The position numbers and the translations under genes were made by a program. Under the pieces are notes generated by a model that ran no database searches, was not told where the DNA came from, and was given only the letters and a program-made list of their open reading frames with translations. 64,000 bases of DNA from Bradyrhizobium campsiandrae (GTDB taxonomy: Bacteria > Pseudomonadota > Alphaproteobacteria > Rhizobiales > Xanthobacteraceae): NCBI RefSeq assembly GCF_014529705.1, contig NZ_JAANIH010000047.1, forward strand, positions 1 to 64,000, given 5' to 3'. This document shows, piece after piece, positions 52,602 to 62,183 of the stretch (its first letter is position 1; the number at the start of each line of letters is the position of its first letter).

Positions 52602-54176
52602 TTACCCGCCGATCGCGGTGCTCCCGCGTCGCATGGCAAATGCCGGGATGACGGCAAGAAAAAACAGCATGGCGACGACGTAAAAGCCGTCCTGATAGGC
52701 GAACAGCCGCGCCTTTGGCACCAGGACCGTCTCCAGGAAAGCCATGCTGCCCGGGTGGACCCCCGTCGGCAGTCGGGCGCCGAACGGGTTGCCCCAATGG
52801 GAAAAGATGATTGCGAGTCGGGTCAGCACCTCGATCCCGGCAGGGTTGGCCGGTGTCAAAGCCTGGGCCAGCGCCTCGCCGTGGAAGGTCGTGCGCTGAT
52901 CGATCAAGACCGACAGGAGGTTCACGCCGAAAGCCCCGCCGAGCTGACGCACGAAATTGAGACTGCCTGACCCCTGCGCCAGGCGATCCTGTGGCAGGGC
53001 TCGCAACGCGCCGGCGTTGAGCGCCGGGAGCATCACGCCGAGGCCGACTCGGCCGAGCACGACCAGGAGCGAAAGCGTCCAGAACGGCGTATCGACATCG
53101 ACCCCGCCCGAGAACCAGCACGAAAGACCGAACAGGACCAATCCGATGATGATGGGAATGTGAGGTGACAGACGGTCGCTGAGCTGGCCCGCGACCGGAA
53201 AGACGAGAGCCAGGATGAAGCCGGCCGGCATCAGCAGCAATCCCGAGCGTGTCGGCGTATAGCCTTGCACCGATTGGACGAACAGCGGAACGATATAGGT
53301 CGAGCCGTAAATGCCCGCTCCCAGCGCGAACGCCACGAGGCAGCCCGCCGCGAAGCGACCGACGGCAAAGACACGCAGGCTGAGCAAAGGATCCGGCGTG
53401 TAGAGTTCGTATCCAATGAAAGTGGCCGCGGCCACGGCGGCGGTCGCGAACATGGTCAGAATGAAATTCGAGTCCCACCCCTCCCGTTGCCCATTGGACA
53501 GTCCGGTCAGCACGGAGGTCAGGGCGATCACAAGAAGCGCGAAGCCGATCGCGTCGAATCGGCGGTGCAGCGCTTCCGCACGCTTCTCCCGGCCGGGCAG
53601 AATGAAGAACGCCATGGAGATACCGGCGATGCAAAACGGCACGACAACGAGAAATACGTCCCGCCAGTCGTATTGATCGACCAGGATGCCGCCAGCGGTC
53701 GGGCCGAGTGCCGGCGCGAGCACGATGCCGACGCCATAGATGCCCATCGCCTTCCCGCGCTGGTGGGGCGGGAAAACCTGCGACATGACCACCATTGCCA
53801 AGGGCTGAATGATGCCTGACGCACCGCCTTGCAGGACACGCGCCAAGATGACCTCGGCGCCGCTGCTGCTTGCAGCTCCCAGGATGCAGCCGGCGATGAA
53901 GACCACGAGCGCACCGATGAAGGTGGAACGAAAGCCGAAGCGGTCCAGCATCCATGCCGTGATCAGCATGGTGGCGGTCATCGCCGCGAGGAAGCCGGTC
54001 GAGAGCCATTGGACCTGGTCCTGACCGAGCCCGAAGGCCCCCATGATGTCGCCCATGGCGACGTTGACGATCGTGGCGGTGGCCGTGGTTGCGATGGTGC
54101 CAAGCATCACCGTGGCGGTAGCGAGCCAGCGGTAAGCGGGACCGATCCGCTCGGCCTGGACTTCAATGGGGGACAT
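52602..54176 (-). CDS. DHA2-family MFS exporter (EmrB/FarB type)
   Basis: A 524-residue, 14-helix pump: MLGTIATTATATIVNVAMGD (helix 1, with the unusual T-rich start), WLSTGFLAAMTATMLITAWM, YGVGIVLAPALGPTAGGILV (motif C) and GAFGVNLLSVLIDQRTTFH near the end. It pairs with the HlyD-type adaptor, whose stop overlaps its start by 14 bp. Expected substrates are fatty-acid-like or aromatic toxic compounds. Confidence 0.9.
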   Translation of the reverse strand: MSPIEVQAERIGPAYRWLATATVMLGTIATTATATIVNVAMGDIMGAFGLGQDQVQWLSTGFLAAMTATMLITAWMLDRFGFRSTFIGALVVFIAGCILGAASSSGAEVILARVLQGGASGIIQPLAMVVMSQVFPPHQRGKAMGIYGVGIVLAPALGPTAGGILVDQYDWRDVFLVVVPFCIAGISMAFFILPGREKRAEALHRRFDAIGFALLVIALTSVLTGLSNGQREGWDSNFILTMFATAAVAAATFIGYELYTPDPLLSLRVFAVGRFAAGCLVAFALGAGIYGSTYIVPLFVQSVQGYTPTRSGLLLMPAGFILALVFPVAGQLSDRLSPHIPIIIGLVLFGLSCWFSGGVDVDTPFWTLSLLVVLGRVGLGVMLPALNAGALRALPQDRLAQGSGSLNFVRQLGGAFGVNLLSVLIDQRTTFHGEALAQALTPANPAGIEVLTRLAIIFSHWGNPFGARLPTGVHPGSMAFLETVLVPKARLFAYQDGFYVVAMLFFLAVIPAFAMRRGSTAIGG

Positions 54177-55341
54177 CGATGGAGACCTCCACCATCAACC
54201 CCGGCTTGAGGCGCGCATCATGGCGGTCCAGGGCAATGCGCACCGGCACGCGTTGGGTGATCTTCGTGAAGTTGCCCGACGGGTTGGGGCTCGGCAGAAG
54301 CGCGAACTGGTTGGTCGCGGCGTTGCCGACCCGCAACACGCGTCCGTGCAGCACGAGATCGGGATAGGCGTCCACAGTGACCTCGACGGGCTGGCCGACG
54401 GCGACGCTGCCGATGGCGGTCTCCTTGATTTCGGCCTCCACCCAGACGTTGTCGGGGTCGTGGACCATCATCACCCATTGGCCGGCCTGGACGAAGTTGC
54501 CGACCTCGGCCAGCGTCTTGTCGACCATGCCGTCGACCGGCGAGACAAGACGGCGGTCGGCGATCTCCTGGCGGAGCTGGTCGGCTTGCGCGGCGAGGGT
54601 TTGACGTTGCTGGCGCTGGACATCGATCTGCCGATCAAGAACCGCGAGCTGACCGCGCTGGGCCTGCGCGCTCTCGAGGGCCGCTTTGTGCGATAGCAGT
54701 TGCGCTTCGGCCTGGCGCCGGTCATCCTGCCGCTGAAGGAAGGTCGACTGCGCTTCATCCCAGGTTTTCTTCGGCGTATTGCCGGACTTCAGCAACTGGT
54801 CCTCTCGGTTGAAGTTGACTTCGGCAAGCTCGAGCTGATGCTGGGCGCTTGCAACGGTCGCTTCCTGGGCGACGATCTGGGCCTGCGCATCGTCCACCGC
54901 GGCTCCTGTGATTTTTTCCGTCGTATCCCGTTGCGCGATCGATTGCTGGATCTGTGCGTCCGCCGCGGCAAGGCTGGCCTCCAAGGCGTGCAGCCTCAGA
55001 CGCGCATCACGGTCGTCGATCTGTGCCACAACCTGGCCCTTCTTGACCGGATCCCCTTCGATGACCGGCCGCGCCACCAGCCAGCCGTCGAGCCGGCTGG
55101 CCATGGTGACGACCTCACCCTCTACCCGTGCATCGTTTTCCGACACATGGGTCGCCCGCCAGCGCAGCCATTGGATGGCGTAGAACCCGCCGACGAGCAC
55201 GAGCACACATCCAAGGCCGGCGAGGAGCATCCGCCTGCGGCTCGCTTTTGCGGATTTGGGCTGTTCAGAGCCCGGCTCGAGGACATCGAGCGGTTGAACT
55301 TCCCGCCCGCGCGAAGCCGGATTGGCGACATGCAGGTTCAT
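54163..55341 (-). CDS. HlyD/EmrA-family membrane fusion protein
   Basis: A 392-residue adaptor: a membrane helix around 38-57 (MLLAGLGCVLVLVGGFYAIQ), HVSENDARVEGEVVTMASRL, a long coiled coil (about 105-250) and RRLVSPVDGMVDKTLAEVGN. It makes a tripartite pump with the DHA2 exporter. The start overlaps the stop of the MarR gene (ATGA). Confidence 0.9.
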   Translation of the reverse strand: MNLHVANPASRGREVQPLDVLEPGSEQPKSAKASRRRMLLAGLGCVLVLVGGFYAIQWLRWRATHVSENDARVEGEVVTMASRLDGWLVARPVIEGDPVKKGQVVAQIDDRDARLRLHALEASLAAADAQIQQSIAQRDTTEKITGAAVDDAQAQIVAQEATVASAQHQLELAEVNFNREDQLLKSGNTPKKTWDEAQSTFLQRQDDRRQAEAQLLSHKAALESAQAQRGQLAVLDRQIDVQRQQRQTLAAQADQLRQEIADRRLVSPVDGMVDKTLAEVGNFVQAGQWVMMVHDPDNVWVEAEIKETAIGSVAVGQPVEVTVDAYPDLVLHGRVLRVGNAATNQFALLPSPNPSGNFTKITQRVPVRIALDRHDARLKPGLMVEVSIDVPH

Positions 55342-55790
55342 GCGGCTTGCTCCCTGCTCGTGGGGTTGAGCGCGGAGCAGATCTGTTCGAGCATCGCCGA
55401 CATCCGCACCACCTCTTCATCCGTAAAACCGGCCAGCGCGCGGTCCCGCACCTGGCGGGAAATTCCTTCGACGCGCTCGACTGTCGCTTCTCCGAGCGCC
55501 GTAAGATGAATCGCCTTGGCCCGGCGATCGGTGCCTTCCCGGCGCTCGACCAGGCCCATCGATTGGAGGTTGTCGAGAAGACGGACAACCGAAGAGCCAT
55601 CAAGCGACAGCGATTCGGCGAGATCTTTCTGGCGCATCGGCTCCGGGGCGCGGGCGACACGCAGAAGCGGCAGCCAGGTGGCTTCCGTCAGGCCGTAGGG
55701 TTGAAGTTCCCGGTCAACGGCCCGCCGCCATTGCCGCGCGGTTTGGCCGATCAGCGCTCCGAAGAGACGACGATTGGTGGGGGAACTCAT
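55338..55790 (-). CDS. MarR-family regulator of the DHA2 efflux operon
   Basis: A 150-residue winged-helix protein: EATWLPLLRVARAPEPMRQK, DLAESLSLDGSSVVRLLDNL and the wing VERREGTDRRAKAIHLTALG. First gene of marR-hlyD-DHA2-MFS. It faces a second MarR gene across a 120-bp AT-rich gap, so either or both may act on both promoters. Confidence 0.88.
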   Translation of the reverse strand: MSSPTNRRLFGALIGQTARQWRRAVDRELQPYGLTEATWLPLLRVARAPEPMRQKDLAESLSLDGSSVVRLLDNLQSMGLVERREGTDRRAKAIHLTALGEATVERVEGISRQVRDRALAGFTDEEVVRMSAMLEQICSALNPTSREQAA

Positions 55791-55821
55791 GGGGCCCGCC
55801 CTTAGATATCAATCAAGACAC

Positions 55822-55845
55822 ATAATTACATGATATATCAATTAT
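55822..55845. promoter_or_regulatory. AT-rich divergent control region of two MarR genes
   Basis: ATAATT-N12-AATTAT (55822-55827 and 55840-55845) is a perfect inverted repeat inside the AT-rich gap 55791-55910; the element gatatcaat / gatatatcaat also occurs twice nearby. Likely MarR binding and overlapping promoters; the exact boxes are not resolved. Confidence 0.5.
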
Positions 55846-55910
55846 AGATTTGTCAATAGATGAGAGAAGATTTAATTGTATCCACGTCATCCGTATGCGA
55901 AGGAAGTGCC

Positions 55911-56387
55911 ATGAATGATCTGGGACCTCCCCGCTTCTGCCTGACCTCGACCCTGCTGGAAGCTGGTCGGCAATGGCGGCGGCTCGCTCAGCGCGTGCTG
56001 GTCGAGCATCAGATCTCGGAAGCCCGGGCTACCGTGCTGCTTTGGGTCAGGCGGCTCGGAGGGGTACGGCAGGTTACGCTTGCGGACTATGTCGGCATCC
56101 AGGGAACCTCGCTTGTCCGACTGCTGGACGAGCTCAGCACGCTGAATTTGATTGAGCGCCGGGACGATCGCGAGGATCGGCGCGTCAACCTGATTTGGCT
56201 GACACCCGCCGGCGAACCGTTGGCGGTCGCAATAGAACGCTCCTTGAGCGAATTGCGTGAGGAAGTGTTGAGCGATGTGAGCGATGCGGATGTGGAAGCA
56301 ACGCTCAGGGTCTTTCGGGCCATCGATCGCGCGGACGAAAATTCAAGGACGCAGCCCGCGCCGCTTCTTACGAAGGCGATCCCATGA
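55911..56387 (+). CDS. MarR-family regulator of the FUSC exporter operon
   Basis: A 158-residue winged-helix protein: EARATVLLWVRRLGGVRQVT, LADYVGIQGTSLVRLLDELS and the wing IERRDDREDRRVNLIWLTPA. GAAGGAAG precedes ATG 55911. The stop overlaps the FUSC gene by 4 bp. MarR control of an aaeXAB-type exporter by aromatic acids is the natural reading (E. coli uses a LysR protein instead). Confidence 0.88.
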   Translation: MNDLGPPRFCLTSTLLEAGRQWRRLAQRVLVEHQISEARATVLLWVRRLGGVRQVTLADYVGIQGTSLVRLLDELSTLNLIERRDDREDRRVNLIWLTPAGEPLAVAIERSLSELREEVLSDVSDADVEATLRVFRAIDRADENSRTQPAPLLTKAIP

Positions 56388-58468
56388 CAATGCCGTCGTG
56401 GCGCGATTGGCTGTTTTCAATAAAGACCTTCGTCGCTGCGATGCTGGCTCTCTACATCGCCTTTGCCGCTGGCTTGCCGCGGCCCTATTGGGCGATGACT
56501 GCGGTTTATGTGGTAGCAAACCCTTTTTCGGAAGCAACGGTCTCGAAAGCATTCGATCGCGTTCTTGGGACCCTGTTGGGGGCAGCAGGCGCAGTCATTC
56601 TGGTTCCTCTCTTGGTCAATGCGCCGGAGCTTTTGATGCTCGCCATCGCGCTTTGGGCCGGGGCTTTTCTCTACATCGCTCTCCATGACCGCACGCCGCG
56701 CAACTATCCGTACCTTCTCGCCGGCTACACGCTTCCCCTGACCGTGTTACCCACCGTGAACGCACCAGAAACCATCTTCGATGTCGCTGTGGCGAGGAGC
56801 GAGGAAATCATCGTTGGTATAGTCGTTGCGGCTGTTATCAATACAGTGCTGTTTCCAACAAATATCGGGCCCGTTCTCAAGGCCTCCATCGCCAGATGGT
56901 TGGACGATGCTTCGTCCTGGGCTCAGGAGATCCTGCTTTCAGGCGAGACGAAACCCGAGACGCCCCTGACCCGCCAGCGACTGGCCGCGGATATTTCTCC
57001 CCTGACTGCTATGGTCAGCCAGCTTTCCCGTAGCGCCAGCGGCCGCGACGTAAGGCAGTATGCACTGGAACTGAAGGGCCGCCTTCTCCTCATGTTGCCG
57101 CTCCTCTCCTCGATCGCGGATCGGTTGCATGCGCTTCGCCTTGAGCTGAAAGAACTTCCGCCCGAACTGGATGAGGCCACCAGGAGGATCGCGTCGTGGA
57201 TCAAAACCTCTCCGGATCCGGCAACTGACCGAATTCCGGATGAGCTTCGCGACTATCTGCGGCGATTGGAACCGGCTGTTGGCGATGAAGCCCTTTGGCC
57301 TCGGCTTGTGCAAGCGAGCCTCATTGCGAGGCTGAGCGAACTTATCGATCTCTGGCAGGATTGCCTAATTTTGCAGGGCCAAATCGCCCAAGGCTCGAAA
57401 TCGACAGGTCGGAGGCTGATGCTCCGTCATCGACCGATCATCGGGCGCGAACTACACTATGATCACGGACTCATTCTCCTCTCCGTTGGCTCGGCCGTGA
57501 TGGCGACCTTCATTGCAGGTCTGGCTTGGATCTGGAGCGGCTGGATTAACGGCGCCAACGGCGTGGCATTCGTTGCCATCGCATGCTGTTTCTTTGGCGG
57601 TCTCGACCGACCCGCCCCGTTCATGCGCAAGATGCTGATCTGGAGCGTCGTGGCCTATGCTCTGACCGGCCTTTATCTCTTTGCCATTCTTCCGCGCATC
57701 AGCGATTTCGAGCTCATCGTATTTGTGCTTGCGCCGCCCCTGCTGCTAGCCGCAGCACTCACGTCGCGCCCCGAATTGTCGCTTATCTCGCTTCTGTTGA
57801 CGACAGGGCTCTCAGGCGACCTCGCCTTGCAAGGGCGGTACAGCGCTGATTTCGTTTCTTATGCAGAAAACGGGATCGCCATCGTGGCAGGACTCATTTT
57901 TGCGGAGGTCTGGACACTGCTCACGAAGCCCTTCGGCGCCGAATTTGCGGCACACCGCCTGATTCACGCCGGCTGGGCCGATCTCGCTGAACTCGCATCG
58001 GGTGCGCGCGTGCTCGACCACGCAGCCTTGAACAGCCGAACACTCGATCGCTTGGTCCAGCTCGTTCCCCGGCTTGCTTCGGACCAATCTTCCACACTCA
58101 CATTCGTCGACGCACTCGCCGAATTACGAACCGGATACAATATCATCACCCTGCAGCGGAATCGCAGGGTCCTGTCCGCCGACGCGAGGGAGTCGCTCGA
58201 TGCGATCTTCCAGGGCGTAGCAGCGCTATTCCGTAAACGTTTTATCGATCGTGAGCGCGTGTCTCCGTCCCCTAGTCTGCTGAACGATATCGATCGAACG
58301 CTGTGGGCTGTGTTGTCGAGCGCGCGGGGGCAGATTCGTCTGACCTCGCTGGATGCTCTGGTTGGTCTAAGACGGTCTCTGTTTCCGCTGGCCAACGGGC
58401 CGGCCAGTGCGACATCAAAATGCTACGGCAGCGGGGCGTTCGATCTGCCGGCAGTGGCCGCGGAGTAG
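56384..58468 (+). CDS. FUSC-family (AaeB-like) aromatic-acid exporter
   Basis: A 694-residue membrane protein in the layout of AaeB: an N-terminal set of helices (FVAAMLALYIAFAAGLPRPYWAM, with the PYWA motif), a cytoplasmic middle of about 200 residues, then a second set of helices (GSAVMATFIAGLAWIWSG, FVAIACCFFGG). These pumps relieve the cell of excess hydroxylated aromatic acids. The gene is coupled to MarR upstream and followed 3 bp later by a DUF1656 gene and an HlyD gene. Confidence 0.9.
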   Translation: MTMPSWRDWLFSIKTFVAAMLALYIAFAAGLPRPYWAMTAVYVVANPFSEATVSKAFDRVLGTLLGAAGAVILVPLLVNAPELLMLAIALWAGAFLYIALHDRTPRNYPYLLAGYTLPLTVLPTVNAPETIFDVAVARSEEIIVGIVVAAVINTVLFPTNIGPVLKASIARWLDDASSWAQEILLSGETKPETPLTRQRLAADISPLTAMVSQLSRSASGRDVRQYALELKGRLLLMLPLLSSIADRLHALRLELKELPPELDEATRRIASWIKTSPDPATDRIPDELRDYLRRLEPAVGDEALWPRLVQASLIARLSELIDLWQDCLILQGQIAQGSKSTGRRLMLRHRPIIGRELHYDHGLILLSVGSAVMATFIAGLAWIWSGWINGANGVAFVAIACCFFGGLDRPAPFMRKMLIWSVVAYALTGLYLFAILPRISDFELIVFVLAPPLLLAAALTSRPELSLISLLLTTGLSGDLALQGRYSADFVSYAENGIAIVAGLIFAEVWTLLTKPFGAEFAAHRLIHAGWADLAELASGARVLDHAALNSRTLDRLVQLVPRLASDQSSTLTFVDALAELRTGYNIITLQRNRRVLSADARESLDAIFQGVAALFRKRFIDRERVSPSPSLLNDIDRTLWAVLSSARGQIRLTSLDALVGLRRSLFPLANGPASATSKCYGSGAFDLPAVAAE

Positions 58469-58471
58469 GCG

Positions 58472-58684
58472 ATGCCTCCTGAGCTCAACATTTACGGCCT
58501 CTATGTCCCGGGCTTCTTTGGTTTGATGTTGGCCGCCTACATCACGAGCCTGGTTGTGCGCCATGTGGCAAGCCAAACAGGCTTCTACGCCTTGGTCTGG
58601 CACCGCGCCGCCTTTGACCTCGCGGTCTACGCCATCATTCTCGGCATTTTCTTTTCCCTCACGCGAATGCTTGTCGCTCCATGA
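58472..58684 (+). CDS. DUF1656 (AaeX-like) small membrane protein
   Basis: A 70-residue protein starting PPELNIYGLYVPGFFGLMLA, the DUF1656 signature, with two membrane helices (the second is LAVYAIILGIFFSLTRM). It is the usual small partner between FUSC and HlyD genes. It overlaps the HlyD start by 4 bp. Confidence 0.9.
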   Translation: MPPELNIYGLYVPGFFGLMLAAYITSLVVRHVASQTGFYALVWHRAAFDLAVYAIILGIFFSLTRMLVAP

Positions 58685-59553
58685 ACTACCCTCCGGGCTT
58701 AGGGCGAGTTATCCTGACGATGATTGTCGTGGCAACTGCCGCGGTTGTCGCCGTCGGATTGTGGAACTACTACATCGAAGCACCCTGGACGCGTGATGCT
58801 CGTGTGCGCGCGGACGTCGTCCAGATCGCGCCGGATGTATCCGGCCTGGTCGACGCCGTCCTCGTTCACGACAACACGATTGTCCATAAGGGCGATGTCT
58901 TGTTCCGGGTCGACAGGCAGCGGTTCGTGCTTGCCCTGGAGCAGGCCGAAGCCGCCGTTTCCGGTCGGCAAGCCGTGCTCGAGCAAGCAAGGCGAGAGGT
59001 CGAGCGATCACAGGATCTGCGGGAGTTTGCTTCGCGTCAGCGCGTCGAACTAGATCGGACGGCCGCCAACCAAGCCGAAGCGGCCTGTCGGCAGGCATTG
59101 GCGGACCGGGATCTGGCGAAACTCAACCTGGAGCGGTCCGAGATTAAGGCTTCCGTGAACGGCGTCATCTCCAATCTCTCCTTGCAGCCAGGAGATTATG
59201 TCGCGAGTGGAAAGCCGGTCATGGCCCTCATCAACACGGATTCCATACGTGTGGAGGGCTATTTCGAGGAGACCAAAATTCCGAACATCAAAATCGGAGA
59301 TTCGGCGATGATCCACATGATGGGCCGACCGAACGTATTTTACGGCACGGTGGACAGCATCGCGGGCGGTATCGAGGACCGGGAGCGGACGGAGGGCTCC
59401 GGTCTGTTAGCAAACATCAATCCCACGTTCACCTGGGTTCGTCTCGCCCAGCGCGTACCCGTGCGCATCAAGCTGAAAGAGGCCGCTGCGGAGACACCTC
59501 TGATCGTCGGTCAAACCGCGACCGTACAAATTTTGACGCCGTCAACGAAATAG
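58681..59553 (+). CDS. HlyD-family (AaeA-like) membrane fusion protein
   Basis: A 290-residue adaptor: one membrane helix (VILTMIVVATAAVVAVGLWN), then APWTRDARVRADVVQIAPDV, a short hairpin (about 85-145), IKASVNGVISNLSLQPGDYV and AQRVPVRIKL. The short length is normal for AaeA-type adaptors. Last gene of the exporter operon, with the FUSC and DUF1656 proteins forming one pump. Confidence 0.9.
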   Translation: MNYPPGLGRVILTMIVVATAAVVAVGLWNYYIEAPWTRDARVRADVVQIAPDVSGLVDAVLVHDNTIVHKGDVLFRVDRQRFVLALEQAEAAVSGRQAVLEQARREVERSQDLREFASRQRVELDRTAANQAEAACRQALADRDLAKLNLERSEIKASVNGVISNLSLQPGDYVASGKPVMALINTDSIRVEGYFEETKIPNIKIGDSAMIHMMGRPNVFYGTVDSIAGGIEDRERTEGSGLLANINPTFTWVRLAQRVPVRIKLKEAAAETPLIVGQTATVQILTPSTK

Positions 59554-59706
59554 CGGCTGGCGATCAGCCATCGCAAGCAGCGCTGGAAGAGGCTTGCGAC
59601 CGCCCCCTGCGCCCAGGGGAGTCGGGTGAAGGCATTTAAGCTGCGACGAGGCTCGCGAGGAATCCGTCGTCCCAGAGGGCGGTCATACGCTTGAGGCGCT
59701 GCGAGT
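59554..59706. other. Left flank of the IS21 insertion
   Basis: Rejoined with 62317-62380 across the IS21 target duplication, the minus strand reads an open frame ending RRAPGKDSQRLKRMTALWDD then GFLASLVAA and a stop. So the IS21 element seems to have landed near the 3' end of a gene or another element that I cannot identify. Confidence 0.4.
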
Positions 59707-59880
59707 TGCGGATTCCGATTTATTCCGGCCGGGTATTCCGATTTGAAGCCGGCCACCATACCGAAATAAAACCGGCCGGCATTCCGATCTGAAGCCGGCC
59801 GGTTTTTCGGGAAGGTAGCGTTTTCGTTTGGGTCAGTCCCTCGGGCATCAAGTCCCTCGTTGATCAACGGGGGGAAGCGG

Positions 59881-61416
59881 ATGCCTGCCAAGCGAGAACT
59901 GACCATGCGACAGATACGACAAATGCTGCGGCTTGCCCGTGATGGGGTGAGCGCCCGGGAGATCGGCCGCACGCTCGGCGTGGCGCGCAGCACGATCCAG
60001 GACAATCTCAAGCGCGCCTCAGCTGCCGGGCTTACGTGGCCTTTGGCGGGCGATCTGACTGATGCTGTTCTTGAACAGCGCCTATTTGCCCACGCCGGCG
60101 TCAGGCGCGGCTTCCGTCGGCGCGTCGAGCCAGATTGGGCCTCGCTTGCCTGCGAACTGAAGCGGCCTGGCGTCAATCTGATGGTGCTCTGGGAAGAGTA
60201 CCGCGCGGTTCACCCGGAAGGATATGGCTACAGCCGGTTCTGCGATTTATTCCGGGAGTTCGAGCGGCGCCTGTCTCCGACGATGCGGCAGGATCATCCG
60301 GCCGGCGACAAGGTATTTGTTGATTACTCCGGCAAGAAAATCATGATCGTCGATCGCAACACCGGGGTGGTGCGTGAAGCGGAAATCTTCGTCGCCGTGC
60401 TTGGCGCCTCGAATTACACCTACGCCGAGGCGACCTGGACGCAGACACTTCCGGACTGGATCGAGGCCCATGTCCGCATGTTCCGGTTCTTTGGCGGGGT
60501 GCCACGGCTTGTCGTTCCGGACAATTTGAAGTCCGGCATCCACCGGGCCTCGTTCTACGATCCTGAAATCAATCGCAGCTACGGAATGATGGCGTCCCAT
60601 TGTGGCGTCGGCATCCTTCCAGCGCGGCCACGAAAACCCCGGGATAAGGCAAAAGTGGAAGCCGGGGTGCGTTTTGCCCAGACCTACATCCTGGGGCGGC
60701 TTCGCCGGCAGACCTTCTTCTCGCTGGTCGAGGCGAACGCGGCAATCGCCGCCGCGCTGGAGCGGATCAACGCGCACGTCATGCGCCGGCTCGGCGTTAG
60801 TCGTCGACAATTGTTCGAGACGGTCGAGATGCCTGTCCTGGCGCCGCTGCCGGATGCCGATTATCAGTTCGCGGAATGGCGTGTGGCCCGCGTCTCGCTC
60901 GATTATCATGTCGAGATCGACGGGTTCTTTTACTCTGTTCCCCATGGGCTGATCCGGGAGCAGGTCGACGTTCGCGCCACCACCCGGACCATCGAGCTGT
61001 TCCATCGGGGTTCGCGTGTTGCAGCTCACCAGCGCCGTTACGGCGGCCGCCGGCACGGCACCGATCCCGACCACATGCCCAGCGCGCATCGGCGTTACGC
61101 CGAGTGGACTCCCGAGCGGTTCCGTCGCTGGGGACGATCGATCGGACAAAATACCGAAGGTCTCGTCCTCGCCATCCTGGCTAATCGGCCTCATCCCGAA
61201 CAGGGATTCCGGACCTGCCTGGGTGTGCTTCGGCTGTTCAAGGATCTCGATCCGGAACGCGCCGAGTTGATCGCTGCCCGCGCCATCGCGGTCCGCGCGC
61301 TGACCTACAAGAGCATTGCCTCGATCATCGCCAACAAACTCGATCGCAGCGCTCGCGCCACTGATGACACGGTCGTCGACCATCCCAATCTCCGCGGCCC
61401 CGGCTACTTCCATTGA
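59881..61416 (+). CDS. istA: IS21-family transposase IstA
   Basis: A 511-residue DDE recombinase: N-terminal helix-turn-helix (SAREIGRTLGVARSTIQDNL, 24-43), catalytic Asp148 (VFVDYSG), Asp214 (VVPDNLKSG) and Glu260 (DKAKVEAGVRF), followed by a beta-barrel Mu-transposase-like domain and QRRYGGRRHGTDPDHMPSAH. GGGGGAAG precedes ATG 59881. It cuts and joins the IS ends. IstB follows 14 bp downstream. Confidence 0.95.
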   Translation: MPAKRELTMRQIRQMLRLARDGVSAREIGRTLGVARSTIQDNLKRASAAGLTWPLAGDLTDAVLEQRLFAHAGVRRGFRRRVEPDWASLACELKRPGVNLMVLWEEYRAVHPEGYGYSRFCDLFREFERRLSPTMRQDHPAGDKVFVDYSGKKIMIVDRNTGVVREAEIFVAVLGASNYTYAEATWTQTLPDWIEAHVRMFRFFGGVPRLVVPDNLKSGIHRASFYDPEINRSYGMMASHCGVGILPARPRKPRDKAKVEAGVRFAQTYILGRLRRQTFFSLVEANAAIAAALERINAHVMRRLGVSRRQLFETVEMPVLAPLPDADYQFAEWRVARVSLDYHVEIDGFFYSVPHGLIREQVDVRATTRTIELFHRGSRVAAHQRRYGGRRHGTDPDHMPSAHRRYAEWTPERFRRWGRSIGQNTEGLVLAILANRPHPEQGFRTCLGVLRLFKDLDPERAELIAARAIAVRALTYKSIASIIANKLDRSARATDDTVVDHPNLRGPGYFH

Positions 61417-61430
61417 AAGGAAAATCCAGC

Positions 61431-62183
61431 ATGCTGACCCACCCCACGCTTGATCTGCTGCAAAATCTCGGTCTCCACGGCATGGCCAAAGGCTTCAAGG
61501 AGCTTGATGCCCAGCCCGAAGCACGCAGCCTCGAACATGCCGAATGGCTGGCCCTGCTTCTGGAACAGGAGAAAACGCAGCGTCAGCAAAAGCGGTTTGA
61601 GAGCAGAGCTCGCGCCGCCAAGCTGCGTCATGCCGCTTGCATCGAGGATGTCGACTACCGTGCCATCCGCGGGCTCGACCGCGCGCTCTTTCTAAAACTC
61701 GCCGCCGGCGACTGGATCCGGGCAAGACATAATCTCCTCGTCACCGGGCCGTGCGGCGTTGGCAAAAGTTGGCTTGCGTGCGCTCTCGGCCACAAGGCTT
61801 GTCGGGATGACTTCGCCGTTGCCTACCATCGTGTCCCGCGTCTGTTCGCCGCTCTCGCACTCGGCCGCGCCGATGGACGGTATACCAGGATGCTGCGGGC
61901 GATCGCACGACTCGACCTGCTGATCCTGGACGACTGGGGACCAGAACCTCTCGACGCCGACCAGCGCCGTGATTTGCTCGAAATCATCGAGGACCGATAC
62001 GAAGCGCGTTCGATCATCGTCACCAGCCAGCTGCCCGTCGACCGCTGGTACGAGATCATCGGAAACCCCACCATCGCCGACGCCATCCTCGATCGCCTCG
62101 TTCACAATGCCTATCGCATCGAACTCAAGGGAGAGAGCCTCAGGAAGCAGAAGCAGCCCGCCCAAAACCAACCGGTCTCTTGA
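61431..62183 (+). CDS. istB: IS21-family helper ATPase IstB
   Basis: A 250-residue AAA+ protein: N-terminal IstB helical region (LGLHGMAKGFKELDAQPEAR), Walker A GPCGVGKSWLACALG, Walker B LLILDDWGPEPL, and RYEARSIIVTSQLPVDRWYE with the sensor. DnaA/DnaC-like IstB proteins select the target and stimulate IstA. ATG 61431 has AAAGGAAAA upstream; TTG 61413 is an in-frame alternative that would overlap istA by 4 bp. Confidence 0.93.
   Translation: MLTHPTLDLLQNLGLHGMAKGFKELDAQPEARSLEHAEWLALLLEQEKTQRQQKRFESRARAAKLRHAACIEDVDYRAIRGLDRALFLKLAAGDWIRARHNLLVTGPCGVGKSWLACALGHKACRDDFAVAYHRVPRLFAALALGRADGRYTRMLRAIARLDLLILDDWGPEPLDADQRRDLLEIIEDRYEARSIIVTSQLPVDRWYEIIGNPTIADAILDRLVHNAYRIELKGESLRKQKQPAQNQPVS

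Noticed and set aside
51280..54009. A 909-codon open frame on the minus strand covering two transporter genes
   Set aside because: Its first half is a GC-rich shadow of the DHA2 exporter in another frame; the true MFS protein starts near 52551, where transporter motifs begin.
60247..61413. A 388-codon minus-strand frame
   Set aside because: Exact antisense of istA, whose catalytic residues are clear; Arg/Pro/Asp-rich shadow composition.
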